Shown piece after piece: positions 29,160 to 39,898 of a DNA stretch of 64,000 bases. Source of the DNA: Halomonas socia (GTDB lineage: Bacteria > Pseudomonadota > Gammaproteobacteria > Pseudomonadales > Halomonadaceae). The notes beneath the pieces were generated by a model. It was not told where the DNA came from. It saw nothing but the letters and a program-made list of their open reading frames with translations, and made no database searches. The first letter of the stretch is position 1; every line of letters starts with the position of its first letter. The stretch spans positions 4,464,001 to 4,528,000 of the forward strand of contig NZ_CP048812.1 in NCBI RefSeq assembly GCF_010977575.1, read 5' to 3'. Both the position numbers and the translations under genes were made by a program.

Positions 29160-29284
29160 AATTCAGACAGAGAGTGTCTTATCCCAATGAGGCTTGAGAA
29201 CTCTAAACGTGGCTTCTCCGTCTGAGGCTACGCAAGTAGCAATCACCAGCGCACGACCGAGGTTTCAGTTATGATTTGTGACAT
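29160..29284 (-). pseudogene. Possible broken small gene upstream of the dioxygenase
   Basis: GAGGAGG lies just before an ATG at 29284 that reads only 13 codons (MSQIITETSVVRW) before TGA. In another frame the same DNA continues without a stop for about 30 codons and ends with VLKPHWDKTLSV near 29160. The two frames together could be a short gene of about 42 residues with one frameshift, or the first ATG could be a leader peptide. I do not recognise the product. Confidence 0.3.
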
Positions 29285-29423
29285 TTTTAGCCTCCTCATT
29301 TTGTAGAGCTTATATATGCCTTTGAACCGTATCGCCCCAGAGCACCAGTCAAAGGTTGGCACGACCGACCTTCCGCCCGTAAGCTAATGATTTGATCAGC
29401 CAGCTCAGTGCCTGTGAAACCCC

Positions 29424-30620
29424 TCAGGTCGCCTCTGTAACTAGTTTGATGAACTCTTCGTCTGTCACCGCGTGCCGTTGGCATGCCGCCACTTCCTTAA
29501 CTTTTTCTAGCAGGGCGGCGCGCCGCTCTTCCGGAAGAGTCAAGCCAAGTAAATCGAGTTTATAGGCGATCGAAATCAGGCCGCTCTTCTTACCCAGAAG
29601 GATTTCACGCGACTTACCGACGGTTTCCGGTTTGTAGGGTTCCGCGGTGAACGGCTCCTTAAGCACCCCAGCCACAACCATCCCGGCTTCGTGCCGGAAA
29701 GCGTTAGCGCCCACCACAGCCTTGTTCACCGGCACAGGAATACCACTCAGCTCCGAAACTAACGCAGAGATATCGGCGAACCGGTCGAGTTTCAGGCCGG
29801 TGCGGTAGCCTTCCAAAACCTCGAGCGCCATCGCAACCTCTTCGGTCGAGGCGTTGCCGCAGCGCTCTCCCAACCCGTTGATTGTGCTAGACACATAATC
29901 AGAACCGGCCCGAATTGCTGCGAGCGTATTGGCGCAGGCTAGACCGAAATCGTTGTGGCAGTGGATTTCTAGTGCTAGCCCGGGTGCCGCGTTTTTGATC
30001 CGTCTTGTGATGTCGGCGATCGCCTCGGGCAGCGCGCAGCCGGTAGTGTCGACGATGCGCAGCCGGTCGACCGTACCGGCTTCGTCCAGAGCCTTGACCA
30101 GAACCAGCAAAAAATCGGGATCAGCGCGGGTGGTGTCATAGGGGCTGAAGATCACGGCGAGACCTTTTTCCTTTGCGTAACGCGTGAGCGACAATGCCTT
30201 TTCCAGGTAGTCCTCGTTCGTGATGCCCTTTAGTTTATGCGCGCGCTCGATCTCGCTGATCGGGAAGCTGAGCCTTACGCCCCAGACTCCCAGCTCGGCG
30301 GCTAGATCGATATCTTTGGTCAGGCCTCGGCACAGTACGCTAAGTTTCGCGGTCAGCCCCAGCGAAACCATCTCGGCAATGGCTGCCCGGTCCTCTTTGC
30401 TGCTAGCTACTGTGCCCGCCTCAATCTCATATATCCCCATGGCATCAAGCGCCTTAGCAATAGCAATCTTTGCTTCGCAATCCATAACCACGCCAGCCTG
30501 CTGCTCGCCGTCGCGTAGCGTGCAATCGGCAATACGGATCTCTCGCGTGTCGCCGCCCCATGAGGAAAGGGAAGGGTTGAACGGGCTGGGCCACATGCCG
30601 TTTTCGGGAGGGTTAATCAT
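29424..30620 (-). CDS. NifV-like DRE-TIM condensing enzyme (homocitrate/isopropylmalate synthase family)
   Basis: The 398-residue protein begins its TIM barrel with DCTLRDGEQQAG (R36, D37 and E39 are the DRE-type metal and catalytic residues) and has the metal-binding HCHNDFGLA and STINGLGERCGNAS segments, as in homocitrate, citramalate and isopropylmalate synthases. Closest in wording is NifV, but no nitrogenase gene is near, so a catabolic aldol or Claisen-type step on an oxo-acid is more likely. The leucine-type allosteric domain is absent. It starts 11 bp after the FMN oxidase stop, so the two are co-transcribed. Confidence 0.82.
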   Translation of the reverse strand: MINPPENGMWPSPFNPSLSSWGGDTREIRIADCTLRDGEQQAGVVMDCEAKIAIAKALDAMGIYEIEAGTVASSKEDRAAIAEMVSLGLTAKLSVLCRGLTKDIDLAAELGVWGVRLSFPISEIERAHKLKGITNEDYLEKALSLTRYAKEKGLAVIFSPYDTTRADPDFLLVLVKALDEAGTVDRLRIVDTTGCALPEAIADITRRIKNAAPGLALEIHCHNDFGLACANTLAAIRAGSDYVSSTINGLGERCGNASTEEVAMALEVLEGYRTGLKLDRFADISALVSELSGIPVPVNKAVVGANAFRHEAGMVVAGVLKEPFTAEPYKPETVGKSREILLGKKSGLISIAYKLDLLGLTLPEERRAALLEKVKEVAACQRHAVTDEEFIKLVTEAT

Positions 30621-30631
30621 TAGGGTCTCCT

Positions 30632-31921
30632 TCAGGTATCATTAAGTTGTTCAACTGGAGTAAAGCGCTTGTGCACAACCTCCGACCGCTTCATCAGCCA
30701 TTCGGTGGTGGTAGTGTCGAACTGCCTTGCAATATCTTCCGAAGCGATCAGATCGGGCGTGATTTGAGAGATTCTCGTCACCCCGCAGAGTTGCATCACC
30801 CGGGTTAGTTCCTGGCGTAGGATATCTAGTGTGCGATGCACTCCGGCAGGACCTGCAGCGGCAATGCCGTAGATCACCGGACGACCGATCAGGACAGCAT
30901 CCGCCCCAAGCGCCAGAGCAGTGATGACATCGGCACCTCGCCGGATGCCACCATCGACAAAGACCGGTATCCGCCCGTCGACGGCAGCGGCCACAGGCGG
31001 TAGGCAAAGCAGTGTCGGAATGGCCCCATCAAGCTGGCGACCGCCGTGATTGGACACAGCCACAGCATCCACGCCGAGCTCGACCAAGTGGCACGCATCG
31101 TCTGCTCGAGCAATCCCCTTGACGATAAGCTTGCCGTGCCAGAGATCGCGTATCTCGCGCAGCCCGTCCCAGTCGAAACCTGCATCATAATTACGCCCGA
31201 CCGAGGACGCAGCTTCGGACACGTTCTTCGCCCCGTCGAAATCGGTTATGTTCGCCATTTCGGGCGTGCCATGATATAGCGTCGAAAAGGCCCAGCGGGG
31301 ATGGCGCACAAAATCCAGCACATTGCGGGGGGTATAGGAGAACGGTACCGCGAAATCGTTTCGGTAATCGCGTTCGCGGTTTCCCCCTACGGGTAAATCG
31401 ACCGTGATGACCAGCGTGTCATAGCCTGTCTGGCGTGCCCTTTCGATAAGCTTGCGAGTATAGTCGCGTTGTTTGAAGATATAGCACTGGAACCAGCGTC
31501 TGCCCGTTTCCTTCGCTGCCGCGATATCCTCGATAGAAACGCTGGCACTGCTAGATAGTGTGTAGGGAACACCTGCCTCTGCTGCCGCTCGCGCGACCGC
31601 GAGATCACCGCGCGGCCAAGAAAAGCCTACAGCTCCCGTTGGTCCGGCAATCAGCGGAAGGGAAGACGTGCTACCGAGGATGTCAGTAGAGGTGTCGATG
31701 TTAGTTACATTTACGAGGGTCCTGGGCCGGAAGCGGAACAGCGCAAAGGATTCACGATTGCCGCCAAGTGTGCGCTCATCCTCGGCACCACCGTCGACAA
31801 AGTCGAAAATGCCGCGTGGCAACCGGCGCGCAGCGGCCTGTCGTAAATCCTCGATTGAGCGACACCGCTCGGCTATACGGTGATAGCGCCTGCTGGAAAC
31901 AGGAGAGGGCTTGATGCTCAT
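30632..31921 (-). CDS. FMN-dependent 2-hydroxyacid oxidase/dehydrogenase (LldD/MdlB family)
   Basis: The 429-residue TIM-barrel flavoprotein oxidises a 2-hydroxyacid such as lactate, mandelate or glycolate to the 2-oxoacid. Visible family features are FDFVDGGAEDERTL at the N-terminus, LIAGPTGAVGFSWP, the tyrosine in WFQCYIFKQR, KGIARADDA with the FMN lysine, the catalytic histidine-arginine motif VSNHGGRQLD and VFVDGGIRRGADVITALALGA. Its partner genes are the NifV-like enzyme (11 bp downstream) and the dioxygenase. A 520-bp non-coding stretch with an IS-derived fragment separates it from the flavin reductase gene. Confidence 0.9.
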   Translation of the reverse strand: MSIKPSPVSSRRYHRIAERCRSIEDLRQAAARRLPRGIFDFVDGGAEDERTLGGNRESFALFRFRPRTLVNVTNIDTSTDILGSTSSLPLIAGPTGAVGFSWPRGDLAVARAAAEAGVPYTLSSSASVSIEDIAAAKETGRRWFQCYIFKQRDYTRKLIERARQTGYDTLVITVDLPVGGNRERDYRNDFAVPFSYTPRNVLDFVRHPRWAFSTLYHGTPEMANITDFDGAKNVSEAASSVGRNYDAGFDWDGLREIRDLWHGKLIVKGIARADDACHLVELGVDAVAVSNHGGRQLDGAIPTLLCLPPVAAAVDGRIPVFVDGGIRRGADVITALALGADAVLIGRPVIYGIAAAGPAGVHRTLDILRQELTRVMQLCGVTRISQITPDLIASEDIARQFDTTTTEWLMKRSEVVHKRFTPVEQLNDT

Positions 31922-32320
31922 GGCTACAGTCTCGCTCTTATGGTAAACGACGGCGCTAAGACTTGCCTTGCCAAACCGTCAGAAGGCAAGCTCCTAGTTC
32001 TGTCTGTGAGTCTAAACAATTTATCGTGTAATTGGTCCCTTAAAATAAAGGATAATTCCAAATACCGTGTTTCGATTCATGAAATCATGCAATCTCCGAG
32101 TGCAACACCTTCTCAGGGCTTTCCAGTATTTGTAGTGATCCAATGAAACCGGACACCAGCACAGGTGGTGATTTTTCCACCATTAGCGAAGTGTCTAATG
32201 AGCAGGAAACGACGGTCTTTTACTCCGAGATTCAAGCAGGAATCGGCCTGTCTGGAGTTCGGCTCTAGATTCATATAAGCTGGGTAGACCGGGAGATTTC
32301 TCTACCCGCCCCCCTGTAGC
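31922..32320. other. Non-coding stretch upstream of the FMN oxidase gene
   Basis: AT-rich intergenic DNA with no gene that I can support; short open frames lack ribosome-binding sites. It should contain the promoter of the FMN oxidase/NifV-like/dioxygenase group. Its far side leads into the IS-derived fragment at 32321-32435. Confidence 0.4.
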
Positions 32321-32435
32321 GGTCAAGTGCTTTTGGCCACTACAAAGCCTTCTCTTCTTCGTCATCATCTGCACCTGTCTGTCTAGGGAATGACCACACA
32401 CCCAAAACTAGGTGGCCAGATTCACTATGCCACTA
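32321..32435. mobile_element. MITE-like deletion derivative of the IS3 element
   Basis: A 115-bp fragment carrying both ends of the IS at 26774-28015 with its interior lost. It starts GGTCAAGTGCTTTTGGCC (32321-32338), matching the left end, and from 32350 follows the last 85 bp of the other copy with few differences, through ACACACCCAAAACTAGGTGG to the right end. Both copies have the same orientation and enclose the dioxygenase, NifV-like and FMN oxidase genes. Confidence 0.65.
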
Positions 32436-32441
32436 AAAGGA

Positions 32442-33065
32442 TCAAGCCTTCAGGATATCGGAGAAGCCTTCTGGACGATCCAGCTCCCAGACATCCTTGA
32501 CCGTGGCATAATCCCTGTATCCGAGTCGCGCAATAGGGCGCGCCTTCGTAAGATCAAAACGCCCTTCAGCATTGATGTACTCGTCGCGAATATGTGTTCT
32601 TACAACCTCTCCAATGACGAAGTAGCGATTAGTTAGTACGCCGTAACGATCAGTGATTTCCTCGGCAGAAACCACCACACACTCCAATGCAGCCGGACTT
32701 TCTGCGACGAAAGGGACTCCCACACTAATACCTGGCGCAGCAGTCAAGCCGGCGGCTTCGAATTCGCTTTCGCTTTCGGGCAGGTTGGCTGAGCTCATAT
32801 TCATGGCATGCTTTAGCTCTTCTGTGGCAAGAGAGAAGGTAAACTCGCGCTTCGTCTTGGCGTTTACATAGCTGTGCTTGGCTCCGTCGCTAGAAAAAAC
32901 AATCATGTTGGGGCGGGAACTTAGAGCAGCAAAGAAGGAATAAGGCGCAAGATTAGCTACACCATCACTGTTAACGCTTCCAATCCAGCCAATTGGCCGC
33001 GGCGATATAATCGCCTTGAAGGGGTCATATTTTAGTATAGCCGGACGATTATCACTATAATGCAT
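32442..33065 (-). CDS. Flavin reductase-like (FMN-binding split-barrel) protein
   Basis: The 207-residue protein has the split-barrel flavin reductase fold of the DIM6/NtaB group: PFKAIISPRPIGWIGSVNSDG at the start, NLAPYSFFAALSSRPN, and REFTFSLATEELKHAMNMSS. Relatives provide reduced flavin to a monooxygenase or act directly on a substrate. No flavin-dependent monooxygenase is adjacent, so its role in the cluster is open. It follows the TRAP permease gene by 59 bp. Confidence 0.85.
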   Translation of the reverse strand: MHYSDNRPAILKYDPFKAIISPRPIGWIGSVNSDGVANLAPYSFFAALSSRPNMIVFSSDGAKHSYVNAKTKREFTFSLATEELKHAMNMSSANLPESESEFEAAGLTAAPGISVGVPFVAESPAALECVVVSAEEITDRYGVLTNRYFVIGEVVRTHIRDEYINAEGRFDLTKARPIARLGYRDYATVKDVWELDRPEGFSDILKA

Positions 33066-33124
33066 GAAGGCTCCTTGTAGAAACTGTTGAGAAAGAAGAA
33101 CTGCTCGCTCAATAAGGAAATGTG

Positions 33125-35088
33125 TTAAGCGGTGCTAGCTACCATTTCAATGCGTCGTTTCTGAATTATCCAAACGACAATTACCACCAGAAAACCGGTG
33201 AAGCTGACCAAAATCTGCGGAAAAAGAAGCAGACAGGAAGCGGTTATTAGCAAGAAGATCTCTAATAGCGTGGTTCGCCGTATAAAGTAGCGAGAAAGCG
33301 CCGCAGCCGCCGTGATGACTGCGATGAAGGACGAGGCCATCACATGTGCCACTTCGGCGTTAAAACCATCAGGCATTAGGATCGGCGTATAGACAAACAG
33401 CACGGGTATGATGAAGAGGAACACCGAAAATCGCAAGGCGGTGAAGCCCGTCTTGATCGGATCCGATTTCGCGATCGAGGCGCCCGCAAACGCGGCCATA
33501 CAAACCGGTGGCGAAATGTTGGAGGATTGCGAATACCAGAAGACAATCATATGTGCCGCTAGTGCTGAAATGCCAAGTGCCTCGAGACCGGGCGCGACTA
33601 GTATTGCCATAAGGATATAGGCCGATGTCACCGTCATTCCCATGCCCAGAATATACGAGGCCACAAGCCCTAAGAGGATGCCAAGGGGTATCAAGCCGAA
33701 TGTGAACTGCATAATTGACGTCGTGAAGATAAAGCCCAGTCCGGTCAGAAAGACGACACCAAGGATGATCCCGACCACACCGACAATGGCAGATATTCCA
33801 AGCGCGTTCCGGGCACCATCTTCTAAGCCTCCGATCAGATCGCGAACAATACTGATTGCGACCGACTTATAAGATATTTCTGAAGGCTTCTTCAGGACTC
33901 GTGCGGCAGACCCGATGAGAATTAAAAAGATCAGTGTGAAGAAAACAGAACGAGCGGGGGACATTCCAGAAAGCATCAGGTAGATCACGGCTACAATCGG
34001 AAGCAGATAGAACCAGCCCTCGCGGAAAATCACCCACGGGCTCTCTCGTTCAGAGCGCGGTATGATCGGAATGTTATCGCGCAAAGCTTCGAAATGCGCC
34101 ATCGCGGCAACCGACAAGAAGTAAAGTATGGCTGGAACGAAGGCGACGATCATGATTTGTGTGTAGGGCATACGGATGATCTCGGCCATTATGAAAACAG
34201 CCGCGCCCATGATCGGGGGCATGAACATGCCGCCCGTGGATGCAGCCGGCTCTATTGCGCCAGCCACATGGCGGGGGTAACCGGCCTTAATCATCAGAGG
34301 GATGGTAAACGTTCCGGTCGCGACGGTGTTAGCTGTCGCACTGCCAGAGATCATCCCCATCATGCCGCTTCCCAGAACCGAGGCCTTTGCAGGACCTCCC
34401 CGATAACCAGCCGTCAGCGCGAACGGCAAGCGAATGAAGAACTCGCCTGCCCCGAAACGGTTCATCATGGCCCCGAATATGACGAATAGCAGGACATAGG
34501 CCGCTGTGACCTCCAAGACCATCCCGAACATGCCCTCTTGGCTAAACATCGCCGTCAGGACGCGCGGCCAAGGATAACCCCTATGAGAGATGCTGTGCGG
34601 CAGTAGGTCGCCGTAAACGGCATAGAGCAAAAACAAGCAGCCGACGATAGGAAGCATCCACCCCATAACTCGGCGAGTTGCTTCGAAGCAAACTATGGTA
34701 GCCAGCAGCGCCATGAAGAAGTCCATGTCGGTATAGAATCCGACACGGTGAACAAGGTTCTGGTAATCGGTGATGAAATATCCAAAGGAGACAACGGACA
34801 TAATGATTAAAACGAGATCGATCAGGCTTGGGGCTGTCCGTCCTGAACGAGCTGTAGGATTATACAACATGAAGACGAGTACAGTCGCCAGCAGCAGAAA
34901 AAGTCCCCGATAGGTGCCGACACCGACTCTTCCGAACCATTGTGGTCCAGCAGTATAGAAGTAAAAAGAGCGAAGAAGATGGCGAGTCCGGAAAAGACAA
35001 GCCTGTAGGGATAGGCAAGTTTCCGCACGGAACCGACTGGTTCAGGATGAACATTGCCAATCGATTTGGATTTCGTAGTTGACGTCAT
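33125..35088 (-). pseudogene. TRAP transporter fused permease (TAXI type), frameshifted
   Basis: Fused 4TM plus 12TM subunit of a TAXI-type TRAP transporter. The main frame (33125-34870) carries DctM-like features such as SGSATANTVATGTFTIPLM, the family GGMFMPPIMGAAVFIMAE segment and GMGMTVTSAYILMA. The N-terminus is in another frame: it starts at the ATG at 35088 (GGAGAG upstream) and reads MTSTTKSKS to AIFFALF, after which the conserved FYTAGPQWFGRVG continues in the main frame. The shift is one base in the run of five T/A at 34963-34967. It is either a real inactivating change or a sequence error; without it the protein would have about 653 residues, normal for the family. Confidence 0.8.
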
Positions 35089-35152
35089 GGCTCTCCCCAA
35101 ACACGCCGTGCTAAATTAATGGCGGCCAGATGACGGCCGCCGGAGTTTTTGT

Positions 35153-36118
35153 TCAGTTGTTTAGAGGTTCTGGAATCTCGACGCCGTGGCTGGACCAGAA
35201 AGTTTCGGCAGCAGGATGAAGGGGGATAAAGAGCGTTTGAGCCCAATCCTCGTTTCGATGATCGTGATTGGAGAAGGTGCGATCCAGATGGGAAGCGGCT
35301 TCTTCGGAGTAGGCAAGCTCAATGAATTTCATAACGACTTCGTCTGGGACGTCCTGATGGACGATCCACTGGGCTCCCTGACCAAAGGTGGTTGCGTCCT
35401 CGCTCTGACCGCGATAGGTATCGGCCGGGATATCCACCATTTCCAAATAAGGGAGAGAGTCAAGCAACCCACTCTCTTCCAACTCGACGCTAAGGTCGAG
35501 AACGCGGGCCGGATGCGTGGCATCGATCTCTTGGATGAATCCGGCAGGAACAGCGCCTACACGGTTGAAGCCGACAATATCGCCGTCTGACAGCATTCGC
35601 CCAAGCTCACCCCAGGATTGATAACTGATATCGATATCGTCGGCAATACCGGCATGTTCGAGAAACATATCTGCATCTGCGGCGCCGCCCGAGCCAGGGG
35701 CGCCGGGGACAAATTGCTGGCCTTTCAGATCCTGAACGGAGGTAATCCCCGAATCTTCAAGAACGATGAAATTCCACGCAAGCGTCTTCTGCGCGGGGCC
35801 GATCAGGCGGTATTCTTTGTATTCGCGTTCGAAGCCCTCTCCGCTCCAAGCATTGAAAATGTCGCCGCTGAAAGCTAAGGCGAACTCCGCACTACCGCTG
35901 CCGACCAAGCGTATGTTTTCCACGCTTCCGCCCGATGTTGAGGGTACAACCCTAATATCGGTCGTATTTTGATTGATAAAGTCTGCAAGTGACGACCCGT
36001 GGACGAAAAAATCACCGGACGAACCTCCAAGCGGCATACTTATGTTGTATGTCTGGGCATGAGCCGGAGACACCAGCATTACGGCCAATGATGCGAGAGT
36101 TACTGATTTCAGTGTCAT
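35153..36118 (-). CDS. TAXI-family TRAP solute-binding protein
   Basis: Periplasmic binding protein that delivers a carboxylate-type ligand to the TRAP permease 64 bp downstream. The product (321 residues) has a cleaved signal peptide (MTLKSVTLASLAVMLVSPAHA, cut before QTYN), the TAXI pattern GGSSGDFFVHGSSLADFIN and VPSTSGGSVENIRLVGSG, and FVPGAPGSGGAADADMFLE. The ATG at 36118 begins the signal peptide; the open frame extends to 36154 but would add a charged tail in front of it. Ligand is unknown. Confidence 0.88.
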   Translation of the reverse strand: MTLKSVTLASLAVMLVSPAHAQTYNISMPLGGSSGDFFVHGSSLADFINQNTTDIRVVPSTSGGSVENIRLVGSGSAEFALAFSGDIFNAWSGEGFEREYKEYRLIGPAQKTLAWNFIVLEDSGITSVQDLKGQQFVPGAPGSGGAADADMFLEHAGIADDIDISYQSWGELGRMLSDGDIVGFNRVGAVPAGFIQEIDATHPARVLDLSVELEESGLLDSLPYLEMVDIPADTYRGQSEDATTFGQGAQWIVHQDVPDEVVMKFIELAYSEEAASHLDRTFSNHDHRNEDWAQTLFIPLHPAAETFWSSHGVEIPEPLNN

Positions 36119-36260
36119 TTTTGTTTTCCCCAATAAGTTAGCGTGCTTAGTCAAGCTACCCTGCCCGCCCCCTCAGCACAAGGGCTCAGGACGAGCAAAA
36201 AACTGAATAGCATGTTTCCAAAACTAAAACGCTCCTGATTACCCATCTTGATCAACGGCC

Positions 36261-36624
36261 GGCGGTCTCAATGACGAAGTGCAACACCTGACCCATCAGG
36301 TACGGTATTGCCATGACTCATTGCTATCGCCACCTTTACCGCTGAAGACAGAGCCGCCATCTACTTTGCTGCCCCTCATAGCCCGTGGCAGCGCGGATCG
36401 AATGAAAACACCAACAGGCTGTTGCGACAGTACCTACCGAAGGGCACGGATCTGTCGGACTACAGTCAGGAAGAGTTTGGCGAGATCGCCGACTCACTGA
36501 ATACACGGCCGTGCAAGACACAGGACCGGCGAACGCCGTTGGAGGTCTACACCGAGGTACTCAAGAAATCCGTCGCCGATCCAAACAACATTCAATAGCG
36601 TTGCGTTTGGAACTTGAGACCGCC
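36261..36624 (+). mobile_element. Internally deleted IS30-family element
   Basis: Both ends are present: GGCGGTCTCAATGACGAAG at 36261 and, on the other strand from 36624, GGCGGTCTCAAGTTCCAAAC. Only the beginning and the last 85 codons of the transposase remain (from about 36342: SPWQRGSNENTNRLLRQY, then PKGTDLSDYSQEEF, ending at 36597). The left-end sequence recurs inverted at about 43055-43147. Confidence 0.75.
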
Positions 36625-36659
36625 GTTGCTTGTTTTGCGTAAGCGGAAACTGCTGGAGA

Positions 36660-37400
36660 TTAACTCTCGAACGCGGCCGAGGTGCCTCCGTCGACAGGGA
36701 GGAATGTGCCGGTGATGAACTCTGCCTCGCCGCTCAACAGTAGCTTAACCGCGGCCGAGATGTCGGCGGGCTGTGCGATGCGCCCGACCGGGGCGGGGCC
36801 CGAAGCGCGGTAGCCCTCGGTTGCATAAAGCGCGGGTCGGATCATCGGCGTATCGACCGTGCCGGGCCCAAGCGCATTGACCCGGATACCCTCCGGTGCG
36901 AGCTCTACCCCCAGTACGCGGGTCAGTTGGACAAGCGCAGCCTTGGTCGCGGCATAGACGCCGCCGTTAACCTTGGGACGGGTCGCCGCGATCGAGGCCA
37001 TCATGACGATGCGCGCAGGGGCGCCCTGCTGCGCTGCGCTGCATAGCAAAGGGCGGGCTACTCGTGTGCAGAGCCAAGGACCTCGGGTGTTCACCGCAAA
37101 GAGCAGGTCAAAATCGGCGGGCGAAGTCTCTGCAACTGGGCCCGCGCGGAGTACTCCAGCACAGCAGATTAGAGCATTGATAGCAGGCACGACCCGCGAT
37201 ACTCGTTCAAACGCGCTGGTGACCGAGTCTTCGTCCGATACATCGCAACGAATTGACACTAAATGCTCGAGTATGACATCGCCCTGCGTCTCTGTGGTCA
37301 GATCGAGGCCGAATACACCCCATCCTTCCGCCAGCAGGTCCAGCGCCACCTGCCGACCAATCCCCGATCCCGTTCCTGTAACTACCGCATATTTCCGCAT
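36660..37400 (-). CDS. Short-chain dehydrogenase/reductase
   Basis: The 246-residue NAD(P)-dependent oxidoreductase has the TGxxxGIG motif (T8-G15), the CDVSDEDSV acidic turn, the AGVLRAG strand and the catalytic triad S136, Y149 and K153 (YAATK). The C-terminal PVDGG motif is near residue 240. The ATG at 37400 begins the classical MRKYAVVTG strand; a longer frame to 37445 is less likely. It lies upstream of the TRAP genes on the same strand but the deleted IS30 element separates them. Substrate is unknown. Confidence 0.87.
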   Translation of the reverse strand: MRKYAVVTGTGSGIGRQVALDLLAEGWGVFGLDLTTETQGDVILEHLVSIRCDVSDEDSVTSAFERVSRVVPAINALICCAGVLRAGPVAETSPADFDLLFAVNTRGPWLCTRVARPLLCSAAQQGAPARIVMMASIAATRPKVNGGVYAATKAALVQLTRVLGVELAPEGIRVNALGPGTVDTPMIRPALYATEGYRASGPAPVGRIAQPADISAAVKLLLSGEAEFITGTFLPVDGGTSAAFES

Positions 37401-37566
37401 TTCACTCTTTGCCTCATTGTTGGTAGTTTTGAGTGACTTTATCACGTGGTTATGCGCGCAGGTGTTTCCAATTCGGCACTATCTTCTTTCGTTTTCCGCA
37501 GGCACAGCGTAAGTAGTGAACCGTACCGGGATTCCCGGAGGCTCCAAACCTTGAGAGGATGGAGCC

Positions 37567-38784
<1,218 letters not shown>

Positions 38785-39864
38785 ATGACTCAGCATCACA
38801 GTGATCGCCCTGACATTTTCGGTGGCGTCGACACCCACAAGGATCTCCATGTGGCCGCTGTCGTGGATACTCATGACCGGGTGCTTGGTGTCGCCAGTTT
38901 TCCGACCACCCGACATGGCTACAAGACCATGCTGGCCTGGATGCGTAGCTTCGGTGAGCTCAGCCGAGTGGGCATCGAGTGCACCGGGACCTATGGGGCT
39001 GGTTTGCTGCGTTACTTGCAGCGCAACGGGATCACTGTTCTGGAGGTCACCACCCCCGACAAGACTGTCCGCCGAAAGCGTGGCAAGGACGATACTATTG
39101 ATGCGGAGAATGCTGCCCATGCGGCGTATGCGGGCATCCGTACCGTCACCCCAAAGACCCGTGACGGCATGATCGAAGCCTTGCGCGTGCTGAAGGTCTG
39201 CCGGAAGACTGCCGTGGCTGCTCGCCGTGTGGCGCTTCAGATGATCCAGACCCAGGTGATCTCAGCTCCCGAGGAGCTCCGCGATCAGTTGAGGAACATG
39301 ACGCGGATGCAGTTGATTCGTACGTTGGCCGCATGGCGCCCCGATTTGAGTGGATATCGGGACGTTACAATGGCCTACCGCATCGCTTTGAAATCCTTCG
39401 CTCGCCGCTACCTGGAGCTGCATGACGAGGTCGCTGACCTTGATGTCATGATCAAGGCCATCGTCGATGAGCTTGCACCAGCGCTGGTGTCGCGAATGGC
39501 GGTGGGTTATGAGTCGGCATCCCAGTTGCTGATCACGGCGGGTGACAATCCGGATCGTCTTGGTTCAGAAGCCAGTTTTGCGGCGCTATGTGGCGTCAGT
39601 CCCATACCAGCCTCCTCAGGCAAGACACAGCGCCACAGGCTTAACCGGGGTGGCGATCGAGCCGCCAATAGTGCTCTGCATATCATCGCCATCGGGCGAC
39701 TGCGTCTGGATGCGACAACCCAAGCGTATGTCACCCGGAGAGTGACGGAGGGGCACTCCAAGCTGGAAGCTATTCGCTGTCTGAAACGCTACATCGCCCG
39801 AGAGGTATACTATGTGCTGCGTCATCGTCACCAAGAAATCAACCAGGCGACAATCGCTACTTGA
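38785..39864 (+). CDS. IS110-family transposase (RuvC-like recombinase)
   Basis: The 359-residue protein has the DEDD RuvC-like N-terminal domain (D16 in FGGVDTHKD, the glutamate in GIECTGTYG and the aspartates in KDDTIDAENAAHAAYAG) and the C-terminal Transposase_20 domain with the serine-containing GVSPIPASSGKTQRHRLNR motif and NRGGDRAANSALHIIA. It appears full-length and could be active. GGAG lies 7 nt before the ATG but partly within a hairpin. Family members integrate without target duplication at guide-RNA-specified sites; here the target was the IS3 orfB. Confidence 0.92.
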   Translation: MTQHHSDRPDIFGGVDTHKDLHVAAVVDTHDRVLGVASFPTTRHGYKTMLAWMRSFGELSRVGIECTGTYGAGLLRYLQRNGITVLEVTTPDKTVRRKRGKDDTIDAENAAHAAYAGIRTVTPKTRDGMIEALRVLKVCRKTAVAARRVALQMIQTQVISAPEELRDQLRNMTRMQLIRTLAAWRPDLSGYRDVTMAYRIALKSFARRYLELHDEVADLDVMIKAIVDELAPALVSRMAVGYESASQLLITAGDNPDRLGSEASFAALCGVSPIPASSGKTQRHRLNRGGDRAANSALHIIAIGRLRLDATTQAYVTRRVTEGHSKLEAIRCLKRYIAREVYYVLRHRHQEINQATIAT

Positions 39865-39898
39865 CTCGTAGAAGGGCGTCAAGGGCGTTCAACTTAGG

